Of a stretch of DNA of 64,000 nt, positions 43,294 to 52,047 are shown in pieces (positions within the stretch are counted from its first letter, which is position 1; every line of letters starts with the position of its first letter). The notes under the pieces are model-generated. The model was given only the letters and a program-made list of their open reading frames with translations, did no database searches and was not told the origin of the DNA. Both the position numbers and the translations under genes were made by a program. This DNA comes from Microbacterium sp. SORGH_AS_0888 (GTDB lineage Bacteria > Actinomycetota > Actinomycetes > Actinomycetales > Microbacteriaceae): positions 1,426,001 to 1,490,000 of the forward strand of contig NZ_JAUTAZ010000001.1 in the NCBI RefSeq assembly GCF_030818905.1, written 5' to 3'.

Positions 43294-44636
43294 GACTCTG
43301 TCCTCTCGTAGACGGTGCGCCCGCCCACCTCCGTGCGCAGCACCGGGATGCCGAGCAGCTCGTCTATCGGAGCGTTCAGGGGGTCCTCAGCCCACAGCGC
43401 CCAATCGGCCAAGGCCCCGGCACGGATCATGCCGCGGTCGTCCTCCGCCATCGCCGCATAGGCGGCCCCGGTCGTATAGGCGGCGAAGCCCTCCGCGACC
43501 TCGATCGCCTCGGCGTCCGACAGCGGCTCCTCGGCACCGCGCACCCGGCGCGTGACGGCCTGCCAGATCAGGCGGCGGGGGTCGAACTCGAAGAAGGGCC
43601 CGTCGGAGCCGAAGGCGACCGTCGTCCCCGCGTCGAGCCAGCTGCGCACGGGGTTCGAACGCTCGGCGCGGCCTCCGAGCTTCTCGCGCAATGCCGCACC
43701 GTTGTGCCAGATGATCGAGGGCTGGAGCGAGGCGATGGCCCCGATCCGCGCCGCCTGCGCGATGACCTCGGCGGAGGGCTCGAGGTAGCCGTGGATGATC
43801 TGGAAGCGCCCTGCGCGGACCGCGGCCGCCCCGGCCTTCGCGTACTCGCGGACGACGAGGGCGATCGCCGCGCCGCCGACGGCGTGCGTCCCCACACCCC
43901 ACCCGTGCGCCGCGCACCAGGCGACCAGCCGCGCATAGTCCTCGTCGGAGATGCGTTGCGCGCCGCGATAGCCGCTCGCATCCCACGGCTCCTCGAGCAG
44001 GGCCTGCCCCTTCGTGGCCTCGCCGTCGACGTAGACCTTGATGGGCCCGATGCGCAGCATCTCGTCGCCGAGGCCCGTGGCGGCGCCGAGACCGCCGAGG
44101 GTCGCGATGACCGCGTCGACATCGGGCGTGGCCGCGGCACCGATCTCGAGGTACGGCATCGCGAGCGTCCGCATCGTCAGCGCACCGCGTCGGGCGGCCT
44201 CCTGGTAGCCGCGCATCTCCTCGGGCGTGGTCGCGGGATCGACGGCACCGGTGAACCCGAGGGAGTGCAGGTGCACCTGGAAGCGCCGCAGCGACGCGAC
44301 GCGTTCGTCGAGGGTCGGCGGCTCCTCCCCCGCCCAGTCCTCGGCGTGGAAGGTCTCGAGCATGCGGACGGAGATCTCGTCGACCGTCGCGTCCGCAGCG
44401 GTGTAGCTCATCGCTTTGAGGCCGCCGCGCTGCATGTGGAGGTGCGCGTCGATGAGGCCGGGAAGCACGACCCCGTCCAGCGTCGTCACCGCGGCGCCGC
44501 GCCCGGCAGCCGCCGTGACCTCGGCCCGCGTGCCGACGGCGAGGATGCGGTCGTCGCGCACGGCGAAGGCCTCGGCGCGGGGACGCTCCGGGTCCATCGT
44601 CAGGACGGGGGCGACATAGACCGCGGTGCCGCTCAC
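43290..44636 (-). CDS. Amidohydrolase family 3 (YtcJ-like) metal-dependent hydrolase
   Basis: A 448-residue TIM-barrel hydrolase. The N-terminal beta-sandwich is followed by GLIDAHLHMQRGG (HxH), IKVYVDGEATKGQ, histidines in GTHAVGG and IIHGYL, and the aspartate in FGSDGPFFEFDP, so the metal site appears complete. Such enzymes open cyclic amides, imides or N-formyl groups. GTG 44636 overlaps the upstream stop by four bases; the long upstream frame is a shadow. Confidence 0.88.
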   Translation of the reverse strand: MSGTAVYVAPVLTMDPERPRAEAFAVRDDRILAVGTRAEVTAAAGRGAAVTTLDGVVLPGLIDAHLHMQRGGLKAMSYTAADATVDEISVRMLETFHAEDWAGEEPPTLDERVASLRRFQVHLHSLGFTGAVDPATTPEEMRGYQEAARRGALTMRTLAMPYLEIGAAATPDVDAVIATLGGLGAATGLGDEMLRIGPIKVYVDGEATKGQALLEEPWDASGYRGAQRISDEDYARLVAWCAAHGWGVGTHAVGGAAIALVVREYAKAGAAAVRAGRFQIIHGYLEPSAEVIAQAARIGAIASLQPSIIWHNGAALREKLGGRAERSNPVRSWLDAGTTVAFGSDGPFFEFDPRRLIWQAVTRRVRGAEEPLSDAEAIEVAEGFAAYTTGAAYAAMAEDDRGMIRAGALADWALWAEDPLNAPIDELLGIPVLRTEVGGRTVYERTES

Positions 44637-46033
44637 GAGACGACCGCCTGGGCGGGCTGGCGCGGATCGGCCGCGGACTCGAGGAACCCGGTCGGCGCGT
44701 TGCGGTAGACGGCCTCGACCGCGGCCGCGTCGCGGGTGTACGCGGGCCAGCAGCGCTCGTCGTGCCCGCGCGCGACGAGGTCCGCGTAGACGTCCTCGTC
44801 GAACCGGTCCTCCAGGAACACGTGCGCCGCGAGGCAGTCGAACGGTGCGAACGAGTCGGGGAAGCTCCACGTCGAGAAGCGCGGCGCGTCGACCGCCTCC
44901 TGCGGGTCCATCCCGAAGTGGAAGACGTTGAGGAAGACCTGCAGCATGGCCTGCACCTGCATGTCGCCGCCGGGGCATCCGAACGGCATGACGCTCCCGT
45001 CGTCGCGGACCGCGATGGCGGGGTCGGGGGTCAGCCGCGGCCGCTTGCCGGGGGCGACGCCGGACGGATGCGCGGGGTCGGGGCGCGACTGCAGCCCCCG
45101 CAGCGAGGGCACGATCCCGGTCCCCGGGATGACGGGGGCAGTCGACGCGCCGTCCGACGGGGTCGCGGAGAACGCGTTGCCCCACCGGTCGACGACGAAC
45201 ACGTAGCTCGTGCCGCCCTCGCCGATGCGACGCACCCCGTCGGCGGAGATCGCGTCCGGGAGCGGCCGGCTCCCGCCGATGGGCGACGGCGGCAGTCCGT
45301 CGACGGCGCGGGCGGGGTCGATCGCGGCCGCGCGTGCGGCGATGTGCTCCTCGCCGAGCATCCGCTCCAGCGGCACCTCGACGAAGGCCGGGTCGCCGTA
45401 GTGGTGCTCGCGATCGGCGAAGGCGCCCTTGAGCGCCTCGGTCACGGTGTGGATGTAGTCGGCGCTGTTGTGGGCCATCCCCTCGATGCCGTGCTTCTCC
45501 ACGATGGCGAGCGCCTCGGACAGGATCGGGCCCTGGCACCAGGCACCGCACGTGACGATCGTGACGTCGCGCCGGCGCACGCTCACCACCGGTTCGTCGC
45601 GGGAACGGAACTCGGCAAGGTCGTCGGCCGCCAGGTAGCCGCCGGACGTGGCCTCCGCATCGATCATGAGACGGATGGCACGGGCGAGGTCGGTCTGCAC
45701 GAAGCGCTCCCCGACGATCGGCGGGCGCCCGTCCGGCAGGTAGATGGCCTCGTTGGCGGGCCAGCGACGATAGCCCGCCTGACGCTTGGCGATGCCGTCG
45801 GCGAGCAGCGGGAAGACCGCGAAACCGTCGGCCGCCAGGCGCATCGCCGCATCCGCAAAGCTCAGGGTGCCGTAGTCCCGGAGCGCCGTGATCCACGCAT
45901 CCACGGCGTTGCCGCCCGCCTCCAGGATGGCGAACGCGGCCGCGGAGGCGAGGCAGTGACCGCTCGAGACGGAATGACGCGTGCCGTAGAGCGTCGGGCT
46001 CGGGGCCGGCCAGACGGCGGGCGTCTCGGACAT
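44633..46033 (-). CDS. Gamma-glutamyltransferase family protein with internal deletion
   Basis: A 466-residue member of the Ntn-hydrolase GGT family, which usually has some 520-580 residues. The start (SGHCLASAAAFAILEAGGNAVDA) and the later region (GTLSFADAAMRLAADGFAV to FGCPGGDMQVQAMLQV) match, and the processing threonine is probably Thr275 in EGGTSYVFVVD. Between residues 46 and 47 about 100 residues normally present in the large subunit are missing, in frame, at a GTGGATGC-GTGGAT repeat. The lost part usually contains substrate-binding residues. By context it might hydrolyse gamma-glutamyl amides made by the ligase at 55579. Confidence 0.83.
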   Translation of the reverse strand: MSETPAVWPAPSPTLYGTRHSVSSGHCLASAAAFAILEAGGNAVDAWITALRDYGTLSFADAAMRLAADGFAVFPLLADGIAKRQAGYRRWPANEAIYLPDGRPPIVGERFVQTDLARAIRLMIDAEATSGGYLAADDLAEFRSRDEPVVSVRRRDVTIVTCGAWCQGPILSEALAIVEKHGIEGMAHNSADYIHTVTEALKGAFADREHHYGDPAFVEVPLERMLGEEHIAARAAAIDPARAVDGLPPSPIGGSRPLPDAISADGVRRIGEGGTSYVFVVDRWGNAFSATPSDGASTAPVIPGTGIVPSLRGLQSRPDPAHPSGVAPGKRPRLTPDPAIAVRDDGSVMPFGCPGGDMQVQAMLQVFLNVFHFGMDPQEAVDAPRFSTWSFPDSFAPFDCLAAHVFLEDRFDEDVYADLVARGHDERCWPAYTRDAAAVEAVYRNAPTGFLESAADPRQPAQAVVS

Positions 46034-46069
46034 GGGTCTCCTTCCGGCGGCGTGCGCCGCACGCGGGGT

Positions 46070-47251
46070 TCAGGTGTGCAGCAGTTCGCGGGGCACGCGG
46101 GAGAGGGGGGCCAGCCCCGCCTCGGTGGCGACCACCGTGTCGATGGCGGCGGCTTCGAAGCCCGCCGTCCTGTCGTACAGGACCGTCTCGAAGTTGGAGA
46201 CATAGCCGGGACGCAGCACCGCACGGCGCGGACCGTCGTCGGCCAGGTAGGTGTGGCCGACCCAGCTGGGCGGGAACGCGATCCCCAGCCCGTAGCCGCC
46301 GACCCACCAGACGTTCTCGGGGGCGACGCGGGCCCGGAGCGCCCGTTCGGCGGCCGCCATGGCGGGCGCCGGGCTCTCGCCGAGGCGCGCCTCGCGGCAG
46401 AGGACGGCGAGACTCGCGGCCCCGGCGGCGAGCAGCTCCTCGGCGCGCGGGTTCTCGCCGTCGACGACGAAGGCTCGGCTGAGGTTCGCGTGATACCGGT
46501 CGACGACGGCGCAGGCGTCGACCGAGACCACCTCGCCCCGCTGGATGACGCGGCGGGACGGGAACGCGTGCACGTCGGCCCAGGCGGTGGGACCGGACGA
46601 GACGAGGGCGTGCTGCGCCGGCACCTCGGATCCTCGCTCGGCCAGAAGGGTCGTGATGAGGGCGGAGACCTCGAGCTCGGTCATGCCGGGCCGCAGGCGC
46701 GTGCGCAGCTCCTCGAACGCCTCGTCGAGCATCCCGCCGGCGCGGCGGATGCGGTCGAGCTCGGCGGCGGACTTGTAGACCCGCAGGTCGTCGACGAGGT
46801 AGTCGCCCGAGACCACGTCCGCGCCGAGCCGGGCGAGCCCGCCGGCGATGTCGCGGAGCACCCCGGCCACCGGGTTCGGAGCCGACCACTCGAGACCGAT
46901 CCGTCCCTCGGCCCAGCCGCGGCGAGCGAGACCCTCGACGAGCTCCTCCGCGGCGGTGCCGTAGTCGACGAGGAGGACCTCGTCGTGCAGGGCGATGAGC
47001 GGGACGTAGTCCGCGTGCCGGGACCAGTCGACGACGACGAGCTCGGGGACGTGCGCCGAGACGAGAACCCCCACGGGGAGTCGCGGCGCGTACCAGCTCG
47101 CGACGTAGCCGGTCAGGTAGCAGAGGTTGACCGGGGCGGTGACGAGGAGCACGTCGATCTCGGCCTCACGCAGCGCACGCCGCAGCGCGTCGATGCGCAT
47201 CTCGTATTCGGCGACGTCGAACGGCGGAGCGGGCGGGATGTGACGCGGCAT
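46070..47251 (-). CDS. Creatinase/M24-fold hydrolase, probably metal-free
   Basis: A 393-residue pita-bread protein of the Xaa-Pro peptidase/creatinase family (VNLCYLTGYVASWY; RVYKSAAELDRIRRAGGMLDEAFEEL). Of the five metal ligands of M24 peptidases, Asp is kept in SVDACAVVD and Glu in NFETVLYD, but the second Asp is Asn (HANLSRAF), the His is Tyr (GYGLGIAFP) and the last Glu is Ile (GFEAAAIDTVV). Creatinase is a known metal-independent member that releases urea; ectoine hydrolase is another relative. An amidine- or lactam-cleaving role is possible. ATG 47251 is first in its operon under operator copy 6. Confidence 0.82.
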   Translation of the reverse strand: MPRHIPPAPPFDVAEYEMRIDALRRALREAEIDVLLVTAPVNLCYLTGYVASWYAPRLPVGVLVSAHVPELVVVDWSRHADYVPLIALHDEVLLVDYGTAAEELVEGLARRGWAEGRIGLEWSAPNPVAGVLRDIAGGLARLGADVVSGDYLVDDLRVYKSAAELDRIRRAGGMLDEAFEELRTRLRPGMTELEVSALITTLLAERGSEVPAQHALVSSGPTAWADVHAFPSRRVIQRGEVVSVDACAVVDRYHANLSRAFVVDGENPRAEELLAAGAASLAVLCREARLGESPAPAMAAAERALRARVAPENVWWVGGYGLGIAFPPSWVGHTYLADDGPRRAVLRPGYVSNFETVLYDRTAGFEAAAIDTVVATEAGLAPLSRVPRELLHT

Positions 47252-47314
47252 CGGTTCTCCTTCGACGTCGGTCCGCACCGGCTGGCGCGAGAGTTCATGC
47301 ACTCGAAACAGAAT

Positions 47315-47341
47315 GGATCCTAACATGTCAGTGTTGGATCC
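47315..47341. promoter_or_regulatory. GGATCC-pair operator, copy 6
   Basis: GGATCC at 47315-47320 and 47336-47341 (21 bp apart) between the divergent M24-type and binding-protein C genes; spacer TAACATGTCAGTGTT includes the palindrome ACATGT. Confidence 0.8.
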
Positions 47342-47363
47342 AATTAAGAGGGGGAACGTGCAG

Positions 47364-48419
47364 ATGAGAAATGCTCGAAGAATCCTGGGCCTCACGAGCG
47401 CTGCAGCGGTCGCGGGGCTCGCCCTGAGCGCGTGTGCGGGCGGCGCGACGGGCGGCGCCGGCTCGTCGCCCGCCACCGCAGGACCGATCGTGTGGGCCGA
47501 CTACGGAGGAACGTCGAACGAGGCGTACAACGACATCTACTTCACCCCGTTCACGGCGGAGTCCGGCACGGAGGTCATCTCCACCACGATCGAGGGCAGC
47601 ATCCAGAACGCGATGCTCGGCGGTGATCCCGGCGATTACGACATCATGATGACGGGGCTCGCCGAGACCGTGAAGTACGGCGACAACCTCCTCGAGCTCC
47701 CGGCCGACGTCCCGCGTTCGGACCAGCTCCCCGCCGCGGTCGCACCGTACGCCGTCGCGAACTCGTTCGTGGGCTACGCGCAGGGCTACCTCGCCGGCAC
47801 CTTCCCAAACGGCGGCCCACGGACCTGGGCCGACTTCTGGGACGTCGAGGCGTTCCCGGGAAAGCGCGCGGTCCCGGGCGAGTACTTCGACTTCATGTTC
47901 GAGGCGGCGCTGCTGGCCGACGGCGTCGCCCCGGACGACCTTTACCCGCTGGACCTCGACCGCGCGGTCGCCAAGCTCGACCGGCTGAAGCCCTCCCTCG
48001 TGTACTACACCGAGTACCCGCAGGTGCAGCAGCTGCTCACGAGCGGCGGCGCCAGCATCGCGTTCGCCCCCAACGGACTCTACGCCGGGCTGAGCAACGA
48101 CGGCATCGCGGTCGCCGTGTCGTGGGACCAGGCCTTCATCGAGGCGAACCCCTTCGTCGTGCCGTCGGCGGCCGCGCATCCGGAGGCCGCGTTCGAGCTG
48201 GCACGGTTCATGGCCGACCCTCAGCGCCAGGCGGAGTTCGCGAAGCGCACGAACTACGGCCCGTCGAGCTCGGAGGCGTTCACGTACCTCACGGACGAGG
48301 AGATCGACCGGCTGCCGAACGCGCCCTCGCACACGACGGTCGTCTGGCCGGATGCGCAGGCGCGCGCCGACCAGTACGACGACATGACGCAGCGCTACAC
48401 CACCTGGCTCACCAGCTGA
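47364..48419 (+). CDS. ABC substrate-binding lipoprotein C (polyamine-type)
   Basis: A 351-residue lipoprotein with lipobox LSACAGG and VWADYGGTSNEAYNDIYF, related to proteins A and B but more divergent. ALLADGVAPDDLYPLDLDRAVAKLD is shared. It stands alone, divergent from the hydrolase operon, and presumably uses the same channel. The ATG at 47364 was chosen over a GTG at 47358; GAGGGGG lies upstream. A strong hairpin follows the stop. Confidence 0.9.
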   Translation: MRNARRILGLTSAAAVAGLALSACAGGATGGAGSSPATAGPIVWADYGGTSNEAYNDIYFTPFTAESGTEVISTTIEGSIQNAMLGGDPGDYDIMMTGLAETVKYGDNLLELPADVPRSDQLPAAVAPYAVANSFVGYAQGYLAGTFPNGGPRTWADFWDVEAFPGKRAVPGEYFDFMFEAALLADGVAPDDLYPLDLDRAVAKLDRLKPSLVYYTEYPQVQQLLTSGGASIAFAPNGLYAGLSNDGIAVAVSWDQAFIEANPFVVPSAAAHPEAAFELARFMADPQRQAEFAKRTNYGPSSSEAFTYLTDEEIDRLPNAPSHTTVVWPDAQARADQYDDMTQRYTTWLTS

Positions 48420-48436
48420 CGCGCACCCCGCGTCCG

Positions 48437-48482
48437 CGAGACGGCCCCTCCCCCGCTCCGCGGGCGGGAGGGGGCCGTCTCG
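48437..48482. terminator. Bidirectional terminator
   Basis: A long GC stem, CGAGACGGCCCCTCCC pairing with GGGAGGGGGCCGTCTCG across an internal GC loop, fills the 66-bp gap between the convergent binding-protein C and amidase genes. It is the strongest simple terminator in the window. Confidence 0.8.
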
Positions 48483-48485
48483 GCG

Positions 48486-49901
48486 TCAGAGGGCGGGACG
48501 GCGAGCGGCCACGTCGGCGACGGCCGCCTCCCACGTCAGCGCGTACTCCAGCATCGCCCGCTCACCCCGGTACGGCCCGACGAGCTGCACGCCGATGGGG
48601 AGCCCCTCGGCGGAGAACGCGGCCGGCAGCGACATGGCCGGCATCGCGGTCGCGGTGATGCGGCTGCAGGAGCGTTGCCACGTGTAGTACCGCTCCATCG
48701 CGACGCCGTCGATCTCGGTCGGGTACTCCCACTCGACGGGGAAGGGCAGCACCTGCACGGCCGGGGCGAGCAGCAGAGCGTGTTCGCCCAGGAGCGCCTG
48801 GAACCGCCGGAACAGACGGGTGCGCGCCGCCGCCGCGCGAACGATCAGCGCGGCGTCGAACGCCTCCGCCCACGACACGTCGTCGCGCACCGTCTTCTTC
48901 ACGAGGTCCGGATGCCGGCGCGCATCGTCGCCGTGACCGTCGAAGAACTCCAGCGACCGGAACGTCTCGAAGACGAGATCGGCCTCGGAGAGATCGAGGT
49001 CGACCTCGACGACATCCGCGCCGAGGTCGGCGAGGCGGGCCGCCGCGGCGGCCGTGGCGGCCCGGACCTGCGGCTCCAGCGGCAGACCGCCGAGGTCGGG
49101 CGAGTACGCGATTCGTGTGCCGGCGAACGACCTCGGCCGGATCGTGAGGAACTGTGCGGGGTCCTCGTCGACGGACAGCGGAGCGCGCTTCTCCGGACCG
49201 CTGATGATCGAGAGGAGCAGGGCGGTGTCGCGCACGTCGCGCGTGACGACGCCGAGCACCGACCCGGGGTCCCAGGCGTTCCCCGGTCGCGCGGACGCGA
49301 CGCGCCCCGCCGTCGGACGCAGCCCCACGAGGTTGCCGAAGGAGGCGGGGTTGCGGATGCTGCCGCCGAGGTCGGAGGCATCGGCGAAGGGCAGCATCCC
49401 GGACGTGACCGCGGCCGCCGCGCCGCCGCTCGAGCCCCCCGCCGAGCGGTCGAGGTCATAGGGATTCCGGGTGGCGCCGAACACGTCGTTGAACGTGTGG
49501 GAACCGGCTCCGAACTCCGGCGTGTTGGTCTTCCCGACGAAGACGGCGCCCGCCTCCCGCATCCGTCCGACGATCACGCTGTCGGCCGAGGCGACCTGTC
49601 CGGCGTAGATGCGGGAGCCGTGGGAGGTGGGCATGCCCGCGACGTCCATGAGGTCCTTCACGGCGGTCGGGACCCCGTGCAGCGGCCCGCGGATGCGTCC
49701 GGCGGCGAGCTCGCGGTCGCAGGCCCTCGCCTCGGCCAGCGCAGCGTCCGGCTGCAGGGAGACGACCGCGTTCACCGCCGGGTTCAGCGCGTCGATACGC
49801 GCGAGGTGCGCAGCGACGACCTCCTCGGAGCTGAACTCACCGGTGCGGATGCCGTCGGCGAGCGCGCGGGTGGACAGCGTGGTCAGGTGCTCGCCGGTCA
49901 T
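48486..49901 (-). CDS. Amidase (amidase-signature family)
   Basis: A 471-residue paralogue of the amidase at 41851, with TAVKDLMDVAGMPTS, AGGSSGGAAAA and SDLGGSIRNPAS supplying the Lys, cis-Ser and Ser of the triad. It is the last gene of the nine-gene leftward operon that begins at the ferredoxin reductase. ATG 49901 overlaps the GMC oxidoreductase stop by four bases. It may release the final amide nitrogen of the pathway. Confidence 0.9.
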   Translation of the reverse strand: MTGEHLTTLSTRALADGIRTGEFSSEEVVAAHLARIDALNPAVNAVVSLQPDAALAEARACDRELAAGRIRGPLHGVPTAVKDLMDVAGMPTSHGSRIYAGQVASADSVIVGRMREAGAVFVGKTNTPEFGAGSHTFNDVFGATRNPYDLDRSAGGSSGGAAAAVTSGMLPFADASDLGGSIRNPASFGNLVGLRPTAGRVASARPGNAWDPGSVLGVVTRDVRDTALLLSIISGPEKRAPLSVDEDPAQFLTIRPRSFAGTRIAYSPDLGGLPLEPQVRAATAAAAARLADLGADVVEVDLDLSEADLVFETFRSLEFFDGHGDDARRHPDLVKKTVRDDVSWAEAFDAALIVRAAAARTRLFRRFQALLGEHALLLAPAVQVLPFPVEWEYPTEIDGVAMERYYTWQRSCSRITATAMPAMSLPAAFSAEGLPIGVQLVGPYRGERAMLEYALTWEAAVADVAARRPAL

Positions 49902-51412
49902 CGGGCGGCCTCCTCGAGGAGCAGGGCTGCGACCTTCTCGCCCATGACGATGGCGGGCATGGCGGTCGTGGCGCGGGGGATGGTGGGCATGATCGAGCAG
50001 TCGGCGATGCGGAGCCCGTCGACGCCGAACACCCGGGCGCGCGCGTCGACCACCGCCATCGGGTCGGAGTCGAGGCCGAGCTTGCAGGTGCCCACGGGGT
50101 GCCAGTAGTTGTCCGGGTGGGCGTACAGGTGGGCGGCGAGCGCCTCGCGGTCGACCGTGTCGGGGCCGGGGTGCAGCTCGTGGCCCACCAGGGGCGCGAG
50201 CGCGGGCGATGCCGCGAGCTCCCGCAGGATCTCCGCGCCGTCCATCAGCATCGCCACGTCGACCCCCTCCGGGTCGGTGAGGAACCGGTGGTCGATGATC
50301 GGCTTCGCCTCCGGGTCGGTGCTGCGGATGCGCACGAAGCCGCGTGAGCGCGGCAGCAGCGCCGACGTGCCGATGCTCCACCGCTTCGCCTCGCCGCGGT
50401 GCGTGGGGCTGTAGGGGAGGACGTGCAGATCGAACGCCTCGGTCTCGAACCGGGATGCCGCCTTCCCCATCGCCTGCTCGTCGGGCGCCCAGCCCGCGGC
50501 CCTGGCGGCCGCCATCTCAGCCGCCATCGACTCCGACCCCTCGAAGCTCATGAGGAGGAAGGGCTGATCGTGCAGGTTCTCCCCCACTCCCGGCAGGTGC
50601 TGCACGAGGGGGATGCCGAGCGGCGCGAGCTGTGCGTACGGACCGATCCCGGAGCGCAGCAGGACGGTGGGCGAGTTGTAGGCCCCGCCGGCGAGGACCA
50701 CCGTGCCGGCGCGGACCGTGACGGACGCGCCGCGATGCTGCACGACGACGCCCGTGGCGCGGCCGCCTTCCACGACCACCCGCTCGACGACCGCCTCGCC
50801 GACGATCGCGAGGTTCGGCAGCGCCCGCACGGGGTCGAGGTAGGCGAAGGCCGCGTTGACGCGCACGCCGTCCTGGATGTTCATCTCCTCGGGCGCGAAC
50901 CCCGCGGCCGCGTCCATGTCGTTGAGCGTCTCCACCTGCGGCATCCCGACCACCGGCGCCGCGTCGTACCAGGCGTGCTGCCACGGCGTGAGCTCGGCGG
51001 CGGTGAAGCGGTGGACGCGCATCCGCCGCGTCCCCTCCTGGAACAGCGGCAGCAGGTCGTCGGTGCCCCACCCGGGAAGGCCCGACTCGGCCCATGCGTC
51101 GTAGTCGCGGCGGTGCCCCCACGTCTGCGTGCAGCCGTTCACGTCGCTGGAGCCGCCGATCGCTCGGGCGCGTTCGAAGCCGACCGTCCAGGGATAGGTG
51201 TCCCCCGAGTCGTAGCCCCAGTCGTGGGAGCGGCCGAGCCGGGTCGCGTCGACCAGGTCGGCCGGCCAGGCCGGATCGCCCTGCGGCCCGAAGTCGGGCC
51301 CCGCCTCCAGCACGAGGACGTCGTGGCCAGCCTCGGCGAGGCGGGCGGCTACGACGCTCCCCGCCGTGCCGCCGCCGACGACGACGTACTCCGCCTCGGA
51401 GGGGACCGGCAT
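49898..51412 (-). CDS. GMC family FAD-dependent oxidoreductase
   Basis: A 504-residue flavoenzyme. The FAD-binding VVGGGTAGSVVAARLAE is at the N-terminus, the family signature ARAIGGSSDVNG near residue 83, and the catalytic histidine probably lies in DNYWHPVGTCKLG near 448. The second active-site position usually His or Asn falls in PRATTAMPAI and is not obvious. GMC enzymes oxidise alcohols, including choline, to aldehydes. With the aldehyde dehydrogenase in the same operon it could provide an alcohol-aldehyde-acid sequence. It starts five bases after the isochorismatase stop. Confidence 0.9.
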   Translation of the reverse strand: MPVPSEAEYVVVGGGTAGSVVAARLAEAGHDVLVLEAGPDFGPQGDPAWPADLVDATRLGRSHDWGYDSGDTYPWTVGFERARAIGGSSDVNGCTQTWGHRRDYDAWAESGLPGWGTDDLLPLFQEGTRRMRVHRFTAAELTPWQHAWYDAAPVVGMPQVETLNDMDAAAGFAPEEMNIQDGVRVNAAFAYLDPVRALPNLAIVGEAVVERVVVEGGRATGVVVQHRGASVTVRAGTVVLAGGAYNSPTVLLRSGIGPYAQLAPLGIPLVQHLPGVGENLHDQPFLLMSFEGSESMAAEMAAARAAGWAPDEQAMGKAASRFETEAFDLHVLPYSPTHRGEAKRWSIGTSALLPRSRGFVRIRSTDPEAKPIIDHRFLTDPEGVDVAMLMDGAEILRELAASPALAPLVGHELHPGPDTVDREALAAHLYAHPDNYWHPVGTCKLGLDSDPMAVVDARARVFGVDGLRIADCSIMPTIPRATTAMPAIVMGEKVAALLLEEAAR

Positions 51413-51417
51413 CCGCC

Positions 51418-52047
51418 TCACGCCCGTTCGATGCGGGCGGTCAGCCAGGCGGCGACCTCGTCGGAGGTGACGAGGGCGTCGCGCTGGAGGTACTCGATGG
51501 CGTCGAGCGCCGCGTCGTGCGCACGCTCGCTGGATCCGCCCACGCAGTCGGTGAGCACGCGCACGCGGTAGTCGTGCTGGTGGGCGTCGACCGCGGTGTA
51601 GTGGATGCAGACGTCGGTGAGGCCGCCCACGAGCAGCAGCGTCTCGGCCCTGTACGCCTTCAGCACGATCTCGAGCTCGGTGCCGAAGAACGCGGAGTAG
51701 CGGCGCTTGCGGATGACGAACTCCTCCGGCTGCGGGTCGAGCCAGGCGGCGATCTCGGTGCCGTCGTCGCCCTCGATGCAGTGCGGGCCCTCGGCACCGT
51801 CGAGCTCCCGCCCGATGTCGACGAGGGACGCCTTGTGCACCTCCTGGATCCAGACGACCGGGATGCCGGCCTCGCGCGCGAGGTCGACGGTCCTGCGCAC
51901 GCGCGGACGGCGCTCGGCGGCTCCGCCCATGTGGGGGATGCCGCCGTCGCCGAGGGCGACGGTGCCGGTGCCGCCCTGGATGTCGACGACGACCAGGACG
52001 GCGTTGCCGACGATGGCGGGGGCTTCGGTGGGGGTGGCGGTGGTCAT
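51418..52047 (-). CDS. Isochorismatase-like cysteine hydrolase
   Basis: A 209-residue hydrolase with the Asp-Lys-Cys triad: VVVDIQGG near residue 20, IRKRRYSAFFGT near 115 and GGLTDVCIHYTAVDAH near 145. The family includes RutB (ureidoacrylate amidohydrolase), nicotinamidase and N-carbamoylsarcosine amidohydrolase, all of which act on amides or carbamoyl groups. ATG 52047 overlaps the upstream phosphotriesterase-like stop. A carbamoyl-removing step that yields ammonia and CO2 is the likeliest role. Confidence 0.88.
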   Translation of the reverse strand: MTTATPTEAPAIVGNAVLVVVDIQGGTGTVALGDGGIPHMGGAAERRPRVRRTVDLAREAGIPVVWIQEVHKASLVDIGRELDGAEGPHCIEGDDGTEIAAWLDPQPEEFVIRKRRYSAFFGTELEIVLKAYRAETLLLVGGLTDVCIHYTAVDAHQHDYRVRVLTDCVGGSSERAHDAALDAIEYLQRDALVTSDEVAAWLTARIERA

